Positions 44,530 through 52,532 of a DNA stretch of 64,000 bases are shown here, one piece after another. Every line of letters starts with the position of its first letter. The first letter of the stretch is position 1. The stretch covers positions 62,001 to 126,000 of the forward strand of contig NZ_JAROCY010000013.1 in the NCBI RefSeq assembly GCF_029436685.1. Reading direction: 5' to 3'. A program made the position numbers and the translations under genes. The notes beneath the pieces are model-generated. The model saw only the letters and a list, made by a program, of their open reading frames with translations. It ran no database searches and was not told where the DNA came from. This DNA comes from Novosphingobium cyanobacteriorum (GTDB lineage Bacteria; Pseudomonadota; Alphaproteobacteria; Sphingomonadales; Sphingomonadaceae).

Positions 44530-46317
44530 TCAGCCGGTGGTGCCTGCGGCGGCTTCTTGGCTAAGTGGCTGACCGGAAACGGTCAAGAGCGGCAGGTCCA
44601 CGGTCAGGCGTGCACCATTTCTTGACAGGACGCCGCCCGCCGCGCGCACTTCGGCCGCGGCCAGCCGCAAGGCGAAGCCGCTGCCCAGCATGGCCGATCC
44701 CATCGCACCGCCCGCGCGCCCGCCATCCGGGGCAAACAGTGTGGCGTCATCGCGCAGCGCCAGCGCCGCGGGCAGGGGAAGCGACAGCCGGGCATAGCCC
44801 GCGCCCGCCGCCAGCATGATCGAAAGCCGCTCGCCCGGTGCGGCGGCGCCTGCGATCACCGAAAGCATCCGCCACAGCGTCCGCTCCAGCTCGCCTGCAT
44901 CCATCGCCACCGTAATGGCCATTTCCGGCAGGTTGCAGCGCAGCTTCACCTCGCGCGGGCCGATCACCGGTTCCAGCTGGCTGACCAGCCGGCCCAGCAC
45001 GGCCACCAGGTCGGCCTCGCCCTCGGCGCGTTCGCTCCGCCCGGTTTCCAGCTTCACCAGCCGTTCCACTTCCTCGAACCCGGCCAGCATGCGCGCGGCA
45101 TCGCTGGCGATGCTTGCGGCCAGGCTGCGGTACTGGTGCGGGGTGGGGCCGAACAGCTGCTGCTGGATCAGCTCGGCAAAGCCCTGGATCGCGTTGATCG
45201 GGGTGCGCAGCTCGTGCAGCAGCTGGCGCAGCCGGTCGCCGCTGCCATGGGTGTCGTCATCGTTGGCGGCGGCCTTGTCGGCCAGATGCGGGCGGCGCAG
45301 GCGCGCGTGATAGCCCAGGAAATGCCCGCCTTCGCGCGCGAAATGCGGGGCGGCATCAATCCGCCACGATCCGGCAACGGGGCCCGCGCCTTCCAGCGTC
45401 ACCAGCCCGGCTTCCAGCGGCAGCCGCGCCCGCACCGCGCGCAGTGTCTGTGCATCACAGGTGGCGGGTGCTTCGGGTTCCCCGGTGAACGGCCGGGAGC
45501 CCACCAGCATCGCCGCGAACGATGGTTCCGCCGCGCAGATCGTGCCATCGGCATCGATGCGGATGTCGATGGCGGTGGTCGCCGGCGGGGTGGACTGAAC
45601 CGGCGCTTCGGCCTGCGCACCTGCCTCGCCCTCGGGCTCCGCGCCGATTGGCGGCAGCACCTCGCGCGCACGGCGGAACGCTTCGATCCGGCGCACGATC
45701 GCACCGATGCCTTCGCTGGCAGAAACCGGGGCGGATGGGGGGGCGGATGCCAGCGCGACCGGTTCCGCCACCGTTTCGCGGGCCGGCACCGGCACCGTCT
45801 GCACCAGTCGCGGCGGCGCGGGCCGTGCCGCTTCGCGCTGCACCACCGGTTGCGGCGGCAGGGCGGGGGCCACATAGCCATCCGGCTCGGGCAGCGCAAA
45901 ATCGTCGATGCCCAGTTGTTCGAGCAAGGCCTCGACCGTCGATCCCAGGTCACGCCTGTGGCGCAGGAAGCCGCGCGCCTGCACCGGCAGGGCGGGAATC
46001 ATCGCCAGCCATTCCGTCTCGGCCAGCCGTGCGTGGGCGATCGCCGCGATCGCCGCCTTGGGCCCGCGATTGGCGAAGTGCTGCACCAGCCGGGGCGATC
46101 GCAGCGCGCAGGATTTCAGCAGGCCTGCGCCTTCCTCGTCCCCCAGTTCGTCGTGCAGCGCGTCAAGCCGGCGCAGGGCCTCGTCATGCCCGTCGTTCCA
46201 TGCAGCCGCGCCCGTCCGGCCGAGGATGTCGGCCAGCTGGCGATACTGCGTCCGGATGCCCGCCCCGCCGGCCGCGACGGTGCGCAGCACGGTTTCAAGG
46301 CGGTCGTCGACGATCAT
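44530..46317 (-). CDS. Histidine-kinase-like protein with weak ATPase domain
   Basis: 595 residues from ATG 46317 (MIVDDRLE). No membrane helix. Residues 1-about 130 are helical, a Pro/Ala-rich linker follows, a PAS-like region sits around 210-340, then a HisKA domain with phospho-acceptor His368 in HELRTPINAIQGFAELI. The C-terminal HATPase region keeps a Gly-rich GSGFALRLAAAEVRAAGG segment, but I see no N-box asparagine and no DxGxG loop, so it may not bind ATP normally. No response regulator is adjacent. It may act as a phosphotransfer or scaffold protein. Confidence 0.75.
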   Translation of the reverse strand: MIVDDRLETVLRTVAAGGAGIRTQYRQLADILGRTGAAAWNDGHDEALRRLDALHDELGDEEGAGLLKSCALRSPRLVQHFANRGPKAAIAAIAHARLAETEWLAMIPALPVQARGFLRHRRDLGSTVEALLEQLGIDDFALPEPDGYVAPALPPQPVVQREAARPAPPRLVQTVPVPARETVAEPVALASAPPSAPVSASEGIGAIVRRIEAFRRAREVLPPIGAEPEGEAGAQAEAPVQSTPPATTAIDIRIDADGTICAAEPSFAAMLVGSRPFTGEPEAPATCDAQTLRAVRARLPLEAGLVTLEGAGPVAGSWRIDAAPHFAREGGHFLGYHARLRRPHLADKAAANDDDTHGSGDRLRQLLHELRTPINAIQGFAELIQQQLFGPTPHQYRSLAASIASDAARMLAGFEEVERLVKLETGRSERAEGEADLVAVLGRLVSQLEPVIGPREVKLRCNLPEMAITVAMDAGELERTLWRMLSVIAGAAAPGERLSIMLAAGAGYARLSLPLPAALALRDDATLFAPDGGRAGGAMGSAMLGSGFALRLAAAEVRAAGGVLSRNGARLTVDLPLLTVSGQPLSQEAAAGTTG

Positions 46318-46570
46318 GGACTCTCCGCTTCTGGGCCCGATCTGCGGGCCGATGGATAGGAAGGGGCAGTTACCTCTTGAAACACTAACAAAAAGTGCTG
46401 CGCGGGAAAGGTGTTGCTTGTGTGCGTTGCATTGTGGGACGATTGCGATATGAAACAATAAAATTATTCGCCGCCGCACGATAAGGTGTGGAAAATTACC
46501 GGGCCTCCGGTGCTTCCCCAACCAAAGCGGCGCATTCGGGATCATGCGACGGGGCTTGTTGACGGCGGAC

Positions 46571-47038
46571 ATGGCGACAATGGATGCAATCGATCGGCGG
46601 CTGCTCGCCGAACTGCAGGATGAAGGCCGCGTCACCAACGTGGAACTGGCGCAGCGCGTCGGTCTTACCGCGCCGCCCTGCCTGCGCCGGGTGCGCGCGC
46701 TGGAAGACGCCGGGGTGATCAAGGGCTACCATGCCGAGCTTGACGCCTCGAAGCTGGGCTTTGCGATCACCGTCTTCGCGCTCGTCAGCCTCAAGAGCCA
46801 GGCGGAGGAATCGCTCCGCCAGTTCGAGGATCACATGCGCACCCTGCCCGAAGTGCGCGAATGCCACATGCTGAATGGCGAGATCGACTTCATCCTGAAG
46901 ATCGTCAGCCGCGACCTGCAGAGCTTCCAGGAATTCCTGACCAGCAAGCTGACGCCCGCGCCCAACGTGGCAAGCGTGAAGACCAGCCTGACCATCCGCA
47001 CCGCCAAGCAGCTGCCCGGCGTGCCGCTGGAGGGTTGA
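46571..47038 (+). CDS. Lrp/AsnC-family transcriptional regulator
   Basis: 155 residues from ATG 46571. N-terminal helix-turn-helix (MDAIDRRLLAELQDEGRVTNVELAQRVGL ... PPCLRRVRALEDAGVI, residues about 4-55) and a C-terminal RAM ligand-binding domain (EVRECHMLNGEIDFILKI). Such proteins sense amino acids and form octamers. Its stop is 10 bp from the convergent chorismate mutase gene, which is consistent with a role near amino-acid metabolism but does not prove one. Confidence 0.92.
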   Translation: MATMDAIDRRLLAELQDEGRVTNVELAQRVGLTAPPCLRRVRALEDAGVIKGYHAELDASKLGFAITVFALVSLKSQAEESLRQFEDHMRTLPEVRECHMLNGEIDFILKIVSRDLQSFQEFLTSKLTPAPNVASVKTSLTIRTAKQLPGVPLEG

Positions 47039-47048
47039 AGCGCGTCCT

Positions 47049-47333
47049 TCAGCCCTGCGCCGCGTTCTTGTGGTGGCGGATCACTTCGTCAATGATGAAG
47101 CGCAGGAACTTTTCGCTGAATTCCGGGTCCAGCTTTGCCTCGGTGGCCAAGGCGCGCAGGCGGGCGATCTGGCGTTCCTCGCGCCCCGGATCGCTGGCCG
47201 GCAGCTTCTTTTCCGCCTTGTAGGCGCCCACCGCCTTGGTGATGCGGAAACGTTCGGCCAGGATGTGGATCATCGCCGCGTCGATGTTGTCGATGCTCTG
47301 GCGATAGCCTGCCAGAACCGGATCCTCGCTCAT
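47049..47333 (-). CDS. AroQ-type chorismate mutase
   Basis: 94 residues from ATG 47333. All-helical AroQ fold with YRQSIDNIDAAMIHILAERFRITKAVGAYKA and DPGREERQIARLRALA, carrying the Arg and Lys residues that bind chorismate, and a C-terminal FLRFIIDEVIRHHK helix. It converts chorismate to prephenate for Phe and Tyr synthesis. Monofunctional: no dehydratase or dehydrogenase domain is attached. Confidence 0.93.
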   Translation of the reverse strand: MSEDPVLAGYRQSIDNIDAAMIHILAERFRITKAVGAYKAEKKLPASDPGREERQIARLRALATEAKLDPEFSEKFLRFIIDEVIRHHKNAAQG

Positions 47334-47423
47334 GCCATAAACCCCGGGTTGCCCTTTGATCTGCCCGCTACAGTGCAACTTGCGACTTGCCAAGCGCCGG
47401 GGGGCTTGCCAAGCGGGCAAGCG

Positions 47424-48437
47424 ATGACTGCCACCGTCCACACCATGCCCCGCCGGGCCGAGCCTTCGCTGCAGCCGCTGATGGCGCTTGTCGCCGAAGG
47501 GATGAACAGCGTGAACGCCGTGATCCTTGACCGGATGCAGTCGCGCATCCCGCTGATCCCCGCGCTGGCCGGGCACCTGATCGCCGGCGGTGGCAAGCGG
47601 CTGCGCCCGATGCTCACGCTCGCCGGCGCGGCGCTGCTCGGCTATGGTGGCAGCCGCCACTACAAGCTGGCCGCGACGGTGGAGTTCATCCACACCGCCA
47701 CCCTGCTGCACGACGATGTGGTCGATGGCAGCGACATGCGCCGCGGCAAGAAGACCGCCAACATCGTCTATGGCAACCCGGCGACGGTGCTGGTGGGCGA
47801 TTTCCTGTTCAGCCGCAGCTTCGAGCTGATGGTGGAGGATGGCAGCCTGAAAGTGCTGAAGATCCTGTCCAATGCCTCGGCCGTGATCGCCGAGGGCGAA
47901 GTGGACCAGCTGGTCGCCCAGCGCCAGATCGAGACGAGCGAGGAGCGCTACCTTTCGATCATCAACGCCAAGACCGCCGCGCTCTTTGCCGCCGCCTGCC
48001 GCATCGCCGCCGTGGTGGCCGAACGGGACGAGGGCGACGAACTGGCGCTCGACGCCTATGGCCGCAACCTTGGCATCGCGTTCCAGCTGGCCGACGACGC
48101 CATCGACTATGACTCCGACGCCAGCGAGATGGGCAAGGACCAGGGCGACGATTTCCGAGAAGGCAAGATGACCCTGCCGGTGATCCTGGCCTATGCCCGC
48201 GGCGACGAGGCCGAGCGCGCGTTCTGGCGCGACGCCATTGCCGGCGATCGCAACAGCGACGAAGACCTGGCCCACGCCGTCAGCCTGATCCGCCGCCACG
48301 ACGCCGTGCTGGCCACCCGCGAACGCGCCCGCCACTATGCCCAGCGCGCCATCGACGCCATCGCCGCCTTCCCCGCGAGCGCCGCCAAGGCCGCGATGAT
48401 CGAGGCCGCCGAGTTCGCCGTCGCACGCCGTTTCTGA
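47424..48437 (+). CDS. All-trans polyprenyl diphosphate synthase (ubiquinone side chain)
   Basis: 337 residues from ATG 47424. Shows GGGKRLRPML, the first Asp-rich motif LLHDDVVDGSDMRRG, and the second QLADDAIDYDSD, with REGKMTLPVILA between helices. This is the long-chain IspB/DdsA type that makes the octa- to decaprenyl tail of ubiquinone; chain length cannot be read from sequence by eye. It is divergent from the chorismate mutase, with 90 bp between starts. Confidence 0.92.
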   Translation: MTATVHTMPRRAEPSLQPLMALVAEGMNSVNAVILDRMQSRIPLIPALAGHLIAGGGKRLRPMLTLAGAALLGYGGSRHYKLAATVEFIHTATLLHDDVVDGSDMRRGKKTANIVYGNPATVLVGDFLFSRSFELMVEDGSLKVLKILSNASAVIAEGEVDQLVAQRQIETSEERYLSIINAKTAALFAAACRIAAVVAERDEGDELALDAYGRNLGIAFQLADDAIDYDSDASEMGKDQGDDFREGKMTLPVILAYARGDEAERAFWRDAIAGDRNSDEDLAHAVSLIRRHDAVLATRERARHYAQRAIDAIAAFPASAAKAAMIEAAEFAVARRF

Positions 48438-48654
48438 CCCCTGGCGGCCCGGGTAAGCGGGTGGCGAGGTTGACACGGTTGACACTGTCCAATGGGGTGA
48501 ATTCCGGGCGAGCCGTTTCGCGCGCTGCGGAGGCTTTCGCCTGGCCTGTGCGAGTCGCGCCAAGGTCCGCAATTCCGCCATTCTTCACCGGTTCAAAGAG
48601 CCATCAAAGGGGGATGGTCTCAAATCCGGCGCGTGTAGGAAAGTGGTTTTTCAG

Positions 48655-48674
48655 ATAACAGACGTGTCTGTTAT
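48655..48674. promoter_or_regulatory. 20-bp inverted repeat, possible operator
   Basis: ATAACAGAC-GT-GTCTGTTAT, perfect 9-bp arms. It is AT-rich and lies 36 bp upstream of the -35 box of the next promoter, in a 458-bp gap without genes between 48437 and 48896. There is no T run, so it is more likely a protein-binding site than a terminator. Confidence 0.5.
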
Positions 48675-48709
48675 TAACCCTGCCGCGACTTGCGCGGGAA
48701 GTCCGTTAC

Positions 48710-48738
48710 TTGACGGTGTAGTCTCCGCTCCCTATTTT
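48710..48738 (+). promoter_or_regulatory. Sigma70-type promoter
   Basis: TTGACG at 48710-48715, a 17-bp spacer, then TATTTT at 48733-48738. Transcription would begin near 48745, exactly at the 5' strand of the structured leader below. Confidence 0.6.
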
Positions 48739-48745
48739 TCCGCCA

Positions 48746-48820
48746 AGCATCAGGAGCAGGGCGCAAGCCCTCGCCAACCTGCCCGCCCGGGCAAGGTGGC
48801 ACCTCGAACAGAGGGATGTG
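48746..48820 (+). ncRNA. Structured leader, candidate SAM-clan (SAM-I/IV-like) riboswitch
   Basis: The leader folds like the SAM-I core. P1 pairs GCATC (48747-48751) with GATGT (48815-48819). P2 is a hairpin AGGGC-GCAA-GCCCT with a GNRA loop. P3 is CAACC-TGCCC / GGGCA-AGGTGG, keeping the S-box CAACC and AGGTG segments. P4 is CCTC-GAACA-GAGG. The k-turn and P2 pseudoknot of classic S-boxes are absent, so it would be a reduced variant. Ligand assignment is inference. It controls the small gene at 48896 after a 75-nt platform. Confidence 0.5.
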
Positions 48821-48895
48821 GCCGACGGCAACCAAGCGGGCACCGATCCGGCAACGTCATGCGTCCTTTTCCCGATGCCGCCACGCAAGGGAGCC

Positions 48896-49243
48896 ATGAC
48901 AATGACCGGACACTGCTGCTACTGCCAGAGCGCCGCGACCGCCAATGCGATCGTGCCGAGCCTGCCAGCCTACACCCTCTATTTCTGCAACCGCGACGGT
49001 GCGGCGTGGGATATGAAATCCCGTGCGGAAGTGTTCGCGAAAATTGCGGCTAGTTTCCCCAACTTTACCGCCACCGATGCAGTCGGCTTCTTTCGTGGAC
49101 GCGAAGTGCCGACGCTGGCGGTGATGATCGCCACCAAGCATGAGATGACGCTGCATCGCCTGATCGGCAAGCTGCGGCATACGCTGGGGCAGGAAGCCAT
49201 CGGCATGACCGTGGACGGTCGCTATCGTTCGCTTACCGAGTGA
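48896..49243 (+). CDS. Small cysteine-containing protein of unknown function under a structured leader
   Basis: 115 residues from ATG 48896, preceded by AAGGGAG; ATG 48902 is also possible. The N-terminus holds GHCCYCQ, three cysteines in four positions with a CxxC that could bind metal, and another Cys in YFCNRDG. The rest is a small alpha/beta protein (EVFAKIAASFPNF, MTLHRLIGKLRHTLG). No signal peptide. I do not recognise the family. The leader suggests a link with S-adenosylmethionine or sulphur metabolism, if that call holds. Confidence 0.65.
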   Translation: MTMTGHCCYCQSAATANAIVPSLPAYTLYFCNRDGAAWDMKSRAEVFAKIAASFPNFTATDAVGFFRGREVPTLAVMIATKHEMTLHRLIGKLRHTLGQEAIGMTVDGRYRSLTE

Positions 49244-49295
49244 TGCGGGCGTTTCGAAGGTGCGGCAAGGTGCGCAGGCCTGCTTGCAATCAGTC

Positions 49296-49315
49296 CTTAA
49301 GTACTCCTACTTAAG
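49296..49315. promoter_or_regulatory. Perfect 8-bp-arm inverted repeat, possible operator
   Basis: CTTAAGTA-CTCC-TACTTAAG. AT-rich, 104 bp upstream of the secreted-protein start at 49419 and 52 bp after the previous stop. No T run; likely a dimeric regulator site. Confidence 0.45.
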
Positions 49316-49363
49316 ATACTGAGTTTTATGATCTGTTTTGGCTGAAACGGGACTTTCGGGTTT

Positions 49364-49390
49364 GACGTTCCGCCGTGCAGGTGGAACGTC
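49364..49390 (+). promoter_or_regulatory. Inverted repeat in the leader of the 49419 gene
   Basis: GACGTTCCGCC-GTGCA-GGTGGAACGTC, 11-bp arms with one G-T pair, 29 bp before the start codon and just before the AGGAGG ribosome site. It could be an operator or an mRNA hairpin affecting translation. Confidence 0.45.
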
Positions 49391-49418
49391 TTGACCTTCC
49401 AAACAGGAGGGAATTTGC

Positions 49419-49922
49419 ATGAAGTACGCAGCGCTGGCCCTTGCGGCGGCGATCTCAGCACTGGCGGTACCGGCCGTGGCGCAGGACGCCGCACCGGCAG
49501 CCGCCCCCGCCCCCGCCGCAACCGTTGCGCACATGTTGCCGGCGAGCACGCTGGTCTCGATAACGCCTGACAAGGAGATCTCGTCCAAGAAGATCGAAGT
49601 GGGGCAGAAGGTTTCATTCTCGGTGGTCAACGACATCACCGACAACGGTGCGGTGGTTATCCCGCGCGGATCGCATGTTGAAGGCACGATCAGCTTCAAG
49701 ACTGGCAAGGCGATCGGCGGCAAGTCGGGCAAGTTCGAGGTCAACTTCGACAAGGTGAACGTGCGCGGCAAGGACTACGCCATGCGCGGCACCCATCGCC
49801 AAGAAGGCAAGGGCAATACCGTGGCTGCCGTTTTCGCCACCTGGCTGGTGAGCGGCCGGTCGGCTGTGATGCTGCCGGGCCAGTTCGTGGATGCTTTCAC
49901 CGCAGAACCGATTCCATACTGA
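49419..49922 (+). CDS. Exported protein of unknown function
   Basis: 167 residues with a clear signal peptide (MKYAALALAAAISALA ... VAQ), an Ala/Pro linker, then a beta-rich domain with VGQKVSFSVVNDI, VVIPRGSHVEGTISF, GKSGKFEVNFDKVNVRGKDY and a hydrophobic end (VAAVFATWLVSGRSAVMLPGQ). The pattern of an IPRGS segment and a late hydrophobic hairpin resembles periplasmic SH3-like or conjugation-associated beta proteins, but I cannot name it. Strong ribosome site AGGAGG; two inverted repeats upstream; a good terminator follows. Confidence 0.7.
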   Translation: MKYAALALAAAISALAVPAVAQDAAPAAAPAPAATVAHMLPASTLVSITPDKEISSKKIEVGQKVSFSVVNDITDNGAVVIPRGSHVEGTISFKTGKAIGGKSGKFEVNFDKVNVRGKDYAMRGTHRQEGKGNTVAAVFATWLVSGRSAVMLPGQFVDAFTAEPIPY

Positions 49923-49960
49923 TCGGCTGGCCCGGAGGCGCCTCCGGCTTGAGCGAAGGA

Positions 49961-49995
49961 AGGGGCGGGCAGCCATCACGGCGCCCGCCCTTTTT
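49961..49995 (+). terminator. Rho-independent terminator
   Basis: GGGCGGGC-AGCCATCACGGC-GCCCGCCC followed by TTTTT, 39 bp after the 49922 stop and directly before the end of the convergent PAP2 gene. Confidence 0.85.
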
Positions 49996-50000
49996 CGTCA

Positions 50001-51038
50001 TCAGCCGACGAGTGGAGAGGAACGATTGAACCATCCTTCCACCCCCCGCACCGTCGCGAGCGCCAGGCCTGCAACGGCGAGGCCGATCAGCATGTCTGTG
50101 AGGTAATGCGTGCCTTCCACGGGCGTTGCCAGCAGCATGGCGGCGTTGAGCGGGACGAGCCAGCGGCGCAACGGCGGGATGGGCCAGGCTGTGGCGATGA
50201 ACACGGCGGCTGAGACGGTGTGGAAGCTGGGGGCGCAGACGATGCCCTGAAGCGCGCCGAGATCGACCACCTTGAGCGCATGGCTGCGCAGCATGGGGAT
50301 TATATGGCCCTGGCCAAGCCCCTCCATCGGCAGATAGGGGATGGGGCCGTGCCACAGGTAGGCCAGCGCGCCGCGCGCGGGCAGAAGCGGGAAGACCAGC
50401 AGGGTGAGCATGGCCGAGAGCCAATAGGCGGCGAGGAAGCGGCGGGCGTGGTCCTGCCGGGCGGTGACCGCGCAATAGCCGATGATGACCAGCGGGCTCA
50501 GCCAGATCGAGGCGTAGGCGGCTTCTCCCACCCATTGCAGCGCGGGGTGGCGCACGAACAGGCCATAGAGCGCCAGCCAATCGAAATGGAGCAGGCGGTC
50601 CGAGCGTTCGAGCAGGGCATCGTCGAAGCCGGTGGTGGCGGCCGCGGCGGCATAGCTGCCCAGCCCGCCGATCAGCGCGGCGCAGACTAGGAGCAAGGCG
50701 CTTTCAGCGAAATCGCGGACGGTGCGCTGGGTGGATGTTGCAGGGGCGCGGTGCCGGTGCCGGAGGGCGGCGAGCGTGGTGACGAGAAGGGCGAGCGCGG
50801 GCAGGGCGGGCCCGCCGAGGCGCAGGCCGATGTGCTGGCGCGCCATCAAGGCCGCCACGGCAAGTCCGCTGGCGACGATGGCGGCGATCAGCCAGCGCAC
50901 GGGAAATGCGGCGGGAGGCTGCGCGACCGCTGTGCCACCGGGCAAGGGGGGCATCGGGCGGCGGAGCGGCGGGCGCGACAGGCGGCGGGGCGGTGGCGCC
51001 GGGAGGCTGCGATCGAGTGCCAGATCCTGCTGCTTCAT
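50001..51038 (-). CDS. PAP2-superfamily membrane phosphatase
   Basis: 345 residues from ATG 51038 (MKQQDLALD). At least six membrane helices from about residue 50. The PAP2 motif is split as usual: CAPSFHTVSA (about 275-285) and PVEGTHYLTDMLIG (about 320-335), with catalytic His residues in both. The form is that of PAP2_3 proteins, which act on lipid phosphates or transfer inositol phosphate to ceramide. Sphingolipids replace LPS in sphingomonads, so a sphingolipid role is possible but unproven. Confidence 0.85.
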   Translation of the reverse strand: MKQQDLALDRSLPAPPPRRLSRPPLRRPMPPLPGGTAVAQPPAAFPVRWLIAAIVASGLAVAALMARQHIGLRLGGPALPALALLVTTLAALRHRHRAPATSTQRTVRDFAESALLLVCAALIGGLGSYAAAAATTGFDDALLERSDRLLHFDWLALYGLFVRHPALQWVGEAAYASIWLSPLVIIGYCAVTARQDHARRFLAAYWLSAMLTLLVFPLLPARGALAYLWHGPIPYLPMEGLGQGHIIPMLRSHALKVVDLGALQGIVCAPSFHTVSAAVFIATAWPIPPLRRWLVPLNAAMLLATPVEGTHYLTDMLIGLAVAGLALATVRGVEGWFNRSSPLVG

Positions 51039-51203
51039 GGCGTGATGCGATCCATCGTATCCGGTCTGCCCGGCCGGGCGCGCCTGTTCATGGCGAGCGC
51101 ACGCAGCCGTTCCTGTCTTGCGCAGGGGGGCGGAGCAAGTGGCTGGACAAAATTTAACCTGGGCCAAAGGCGGCGGTAATCCGCCGGGAATGCCCCTGAC
51201 GGT

Positions 51204-52220
51204 TCAACCCATCGGGTAGAGGATGTCGCGATGGACCTTGTAGGCGGCCTTCATCGCCGCGTCGGGCAGGACAAGATCGGCTGCGGCGAGGATCGGGGCC
51301 AGCTGTTCCAGGGTGGAGACGCCGACGATGGTGGAGGCGACGAAATCGTGCTGCTTGGACCAGGCGACAGCGAAGGTGACGGGATCAAGCCCGAGTTCGC
51401 GCGCGATGGCGGCGTAGCGGTCAGCGGCTTCGACCGAGCGGTCGTTGACGAAGCGGCTGGCCATGTCGGCCTGCCGGCCTCCCATTCCGAAATAACTTGA
51501 GAAACGCGCGCCATCCGGGCGGGCGCCGGCGGAATACTTGCCCGCCAGAACCCCGCCGGCGATGGGTGAATAGGGGATCAGGCTGACGCCTTCCTGCCGG
51601 CAGACCTGCGCCAGTTCGTCTTCAAAACGGCGGTTGAGCAGGCTGAAGTTGTTCTGGATCGTTTCGTAGCGCACGGTGCCGAGGCGTTCGGAAGTGGCGA
51701 GCGACTTCATCAGGCCCCAGCTGGTTTCGTTGGAACAGCCGACGACGCGGACCTTGCCGGCACGGACCAGTTCATCGAGCACCTCCATCGTCTCGTCATA
51801 GGCGAGGCCGGCATCGGGCCAGTGCGTCTGGTAGAGGTCGATGTAATCGGTGCCGAGGCGGGTGAGGCTTTCCTCTATGGCACGGGTGATGTTGTGCCGG
51901 TCAAGCGCGGTCATGCCGCTGCGCTTGGGGCTCTTGAACCAGACGTGGCTGGGGCCGGAGACCTTGGTGGCGAGGATGATCGCATCGCGCGGCTTGGTCT
52001 TGAGCCAGCGGCCAACGATGTCCTCCGTCCGGCCGACCCATTCGGGCGATGGCGGCACGGGATAGCCTTCGGCAGTATCGTAGAAATTGATCCCGGCATC
52101 GAAGCAGGCGTCAAGCACGCGGAAGGCGGTGGCTTCGTCAGCCTGGGAGCCGAAGGTCATCGTGCCCATGCAGATATCGGAAACGACGATGGCGGATTTG
52201 CCGAGGCGGCGATGCTGCAT
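51204..52220 (-). CDS. Aldo/keto reductase
   Basis: 338 residues from ATG 52220. TIM-barrel NADPH-dependent reductase: Tyr53 in DTAEGY is the catalytic acid, Lys86 is in ILATKVSG, the His is in YQTHWPD, and the asp of the tetrad is in NFYDTAEG. IPYSPIAGGVLAGKY and VASTIVGVSTLEQL are the late family motifs. It resembles the Tas/MocA-type group (AKR with MGTMTFG). Substrate unknown. Confidence 0.92.
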   Translation of the reverse strand: MQHRRLGKSAIVVSDICMGTMTFGSQADEATAFRVLDACFDAGINFYDTAEGYPVPPSPEWVGRTEDIVGRWLKTKPRDAIILATKVSGPSHVWFKSPKRSGMTALDRHNITRAIEESLTRLGTDYIDLYQTHWPDAGLAYDETMEVLDELVRAGKVRVVGCSNETSWGLMKSLATSERLGTVRYETIQNNFSLLNRRFEDELAQVCRQEGVSLIPYSPIAGGVLAGKYSAGARPDGARFSSYFGMGGRQADMASRFVNDRSVEAADRYAAIARELGLDPVTFAVAWSKQHDFVASTIVGVSTLEQLAPILAAADLVLPDAAMKAAYKVHRDILYPMG

Positions 52221-52296
52221 GGGATTCTCCGGTTGGGCGGGCACGGGGTTTGGCAGAGGCGGGGTTTGGCGGGCGCGCAGGAGGGCGTCAAGCCGA

Positions 52297-52446
52297 TCAG
52301 CGGCGGCCGCGCAGCCAGCGCCAGAGCCACCAGCACCCACCCGCCGAAACCGCGCCGGCGGCGAGGATGCCACCGCCGATCAGCGCGCCGGTGGCCAGCA
52401 GGCCGGTGGCGAGCGCGACGACGATTTCGAGCGTGGTTCTCATCAT
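52297..52446 (-). CDS. Small membrane protein (49 residues)
   Basis: Start ATG 52446, stop 52297. A single hydrophobic Gly/Ala helix (VVALATGLLATGALIGGGILAAG) is followed by a Trp/Arg-rich end (CWWLWRWLRGRR). It lies between the aldo/keto reductase and the divergent helicase gene. The one-helix-plus-basic-aromatic tail layout is credible for a small inner-membrane protein, but no family can be named. Confidence 0.5.
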   Translation of the reverse strand: MMRTTLEIVVALATGLLATGALIGGGILAAGAVSAGGCWWLWRWLRGRR

Positions 52447-52532
52447 GCACCTGTGCCCTACACCATCGGCACGGTGGATGAACGCGTGAAACGGGGGTTG
52501 CCTCCGTCGGGACGACGGTTAAGCGACGGGGC

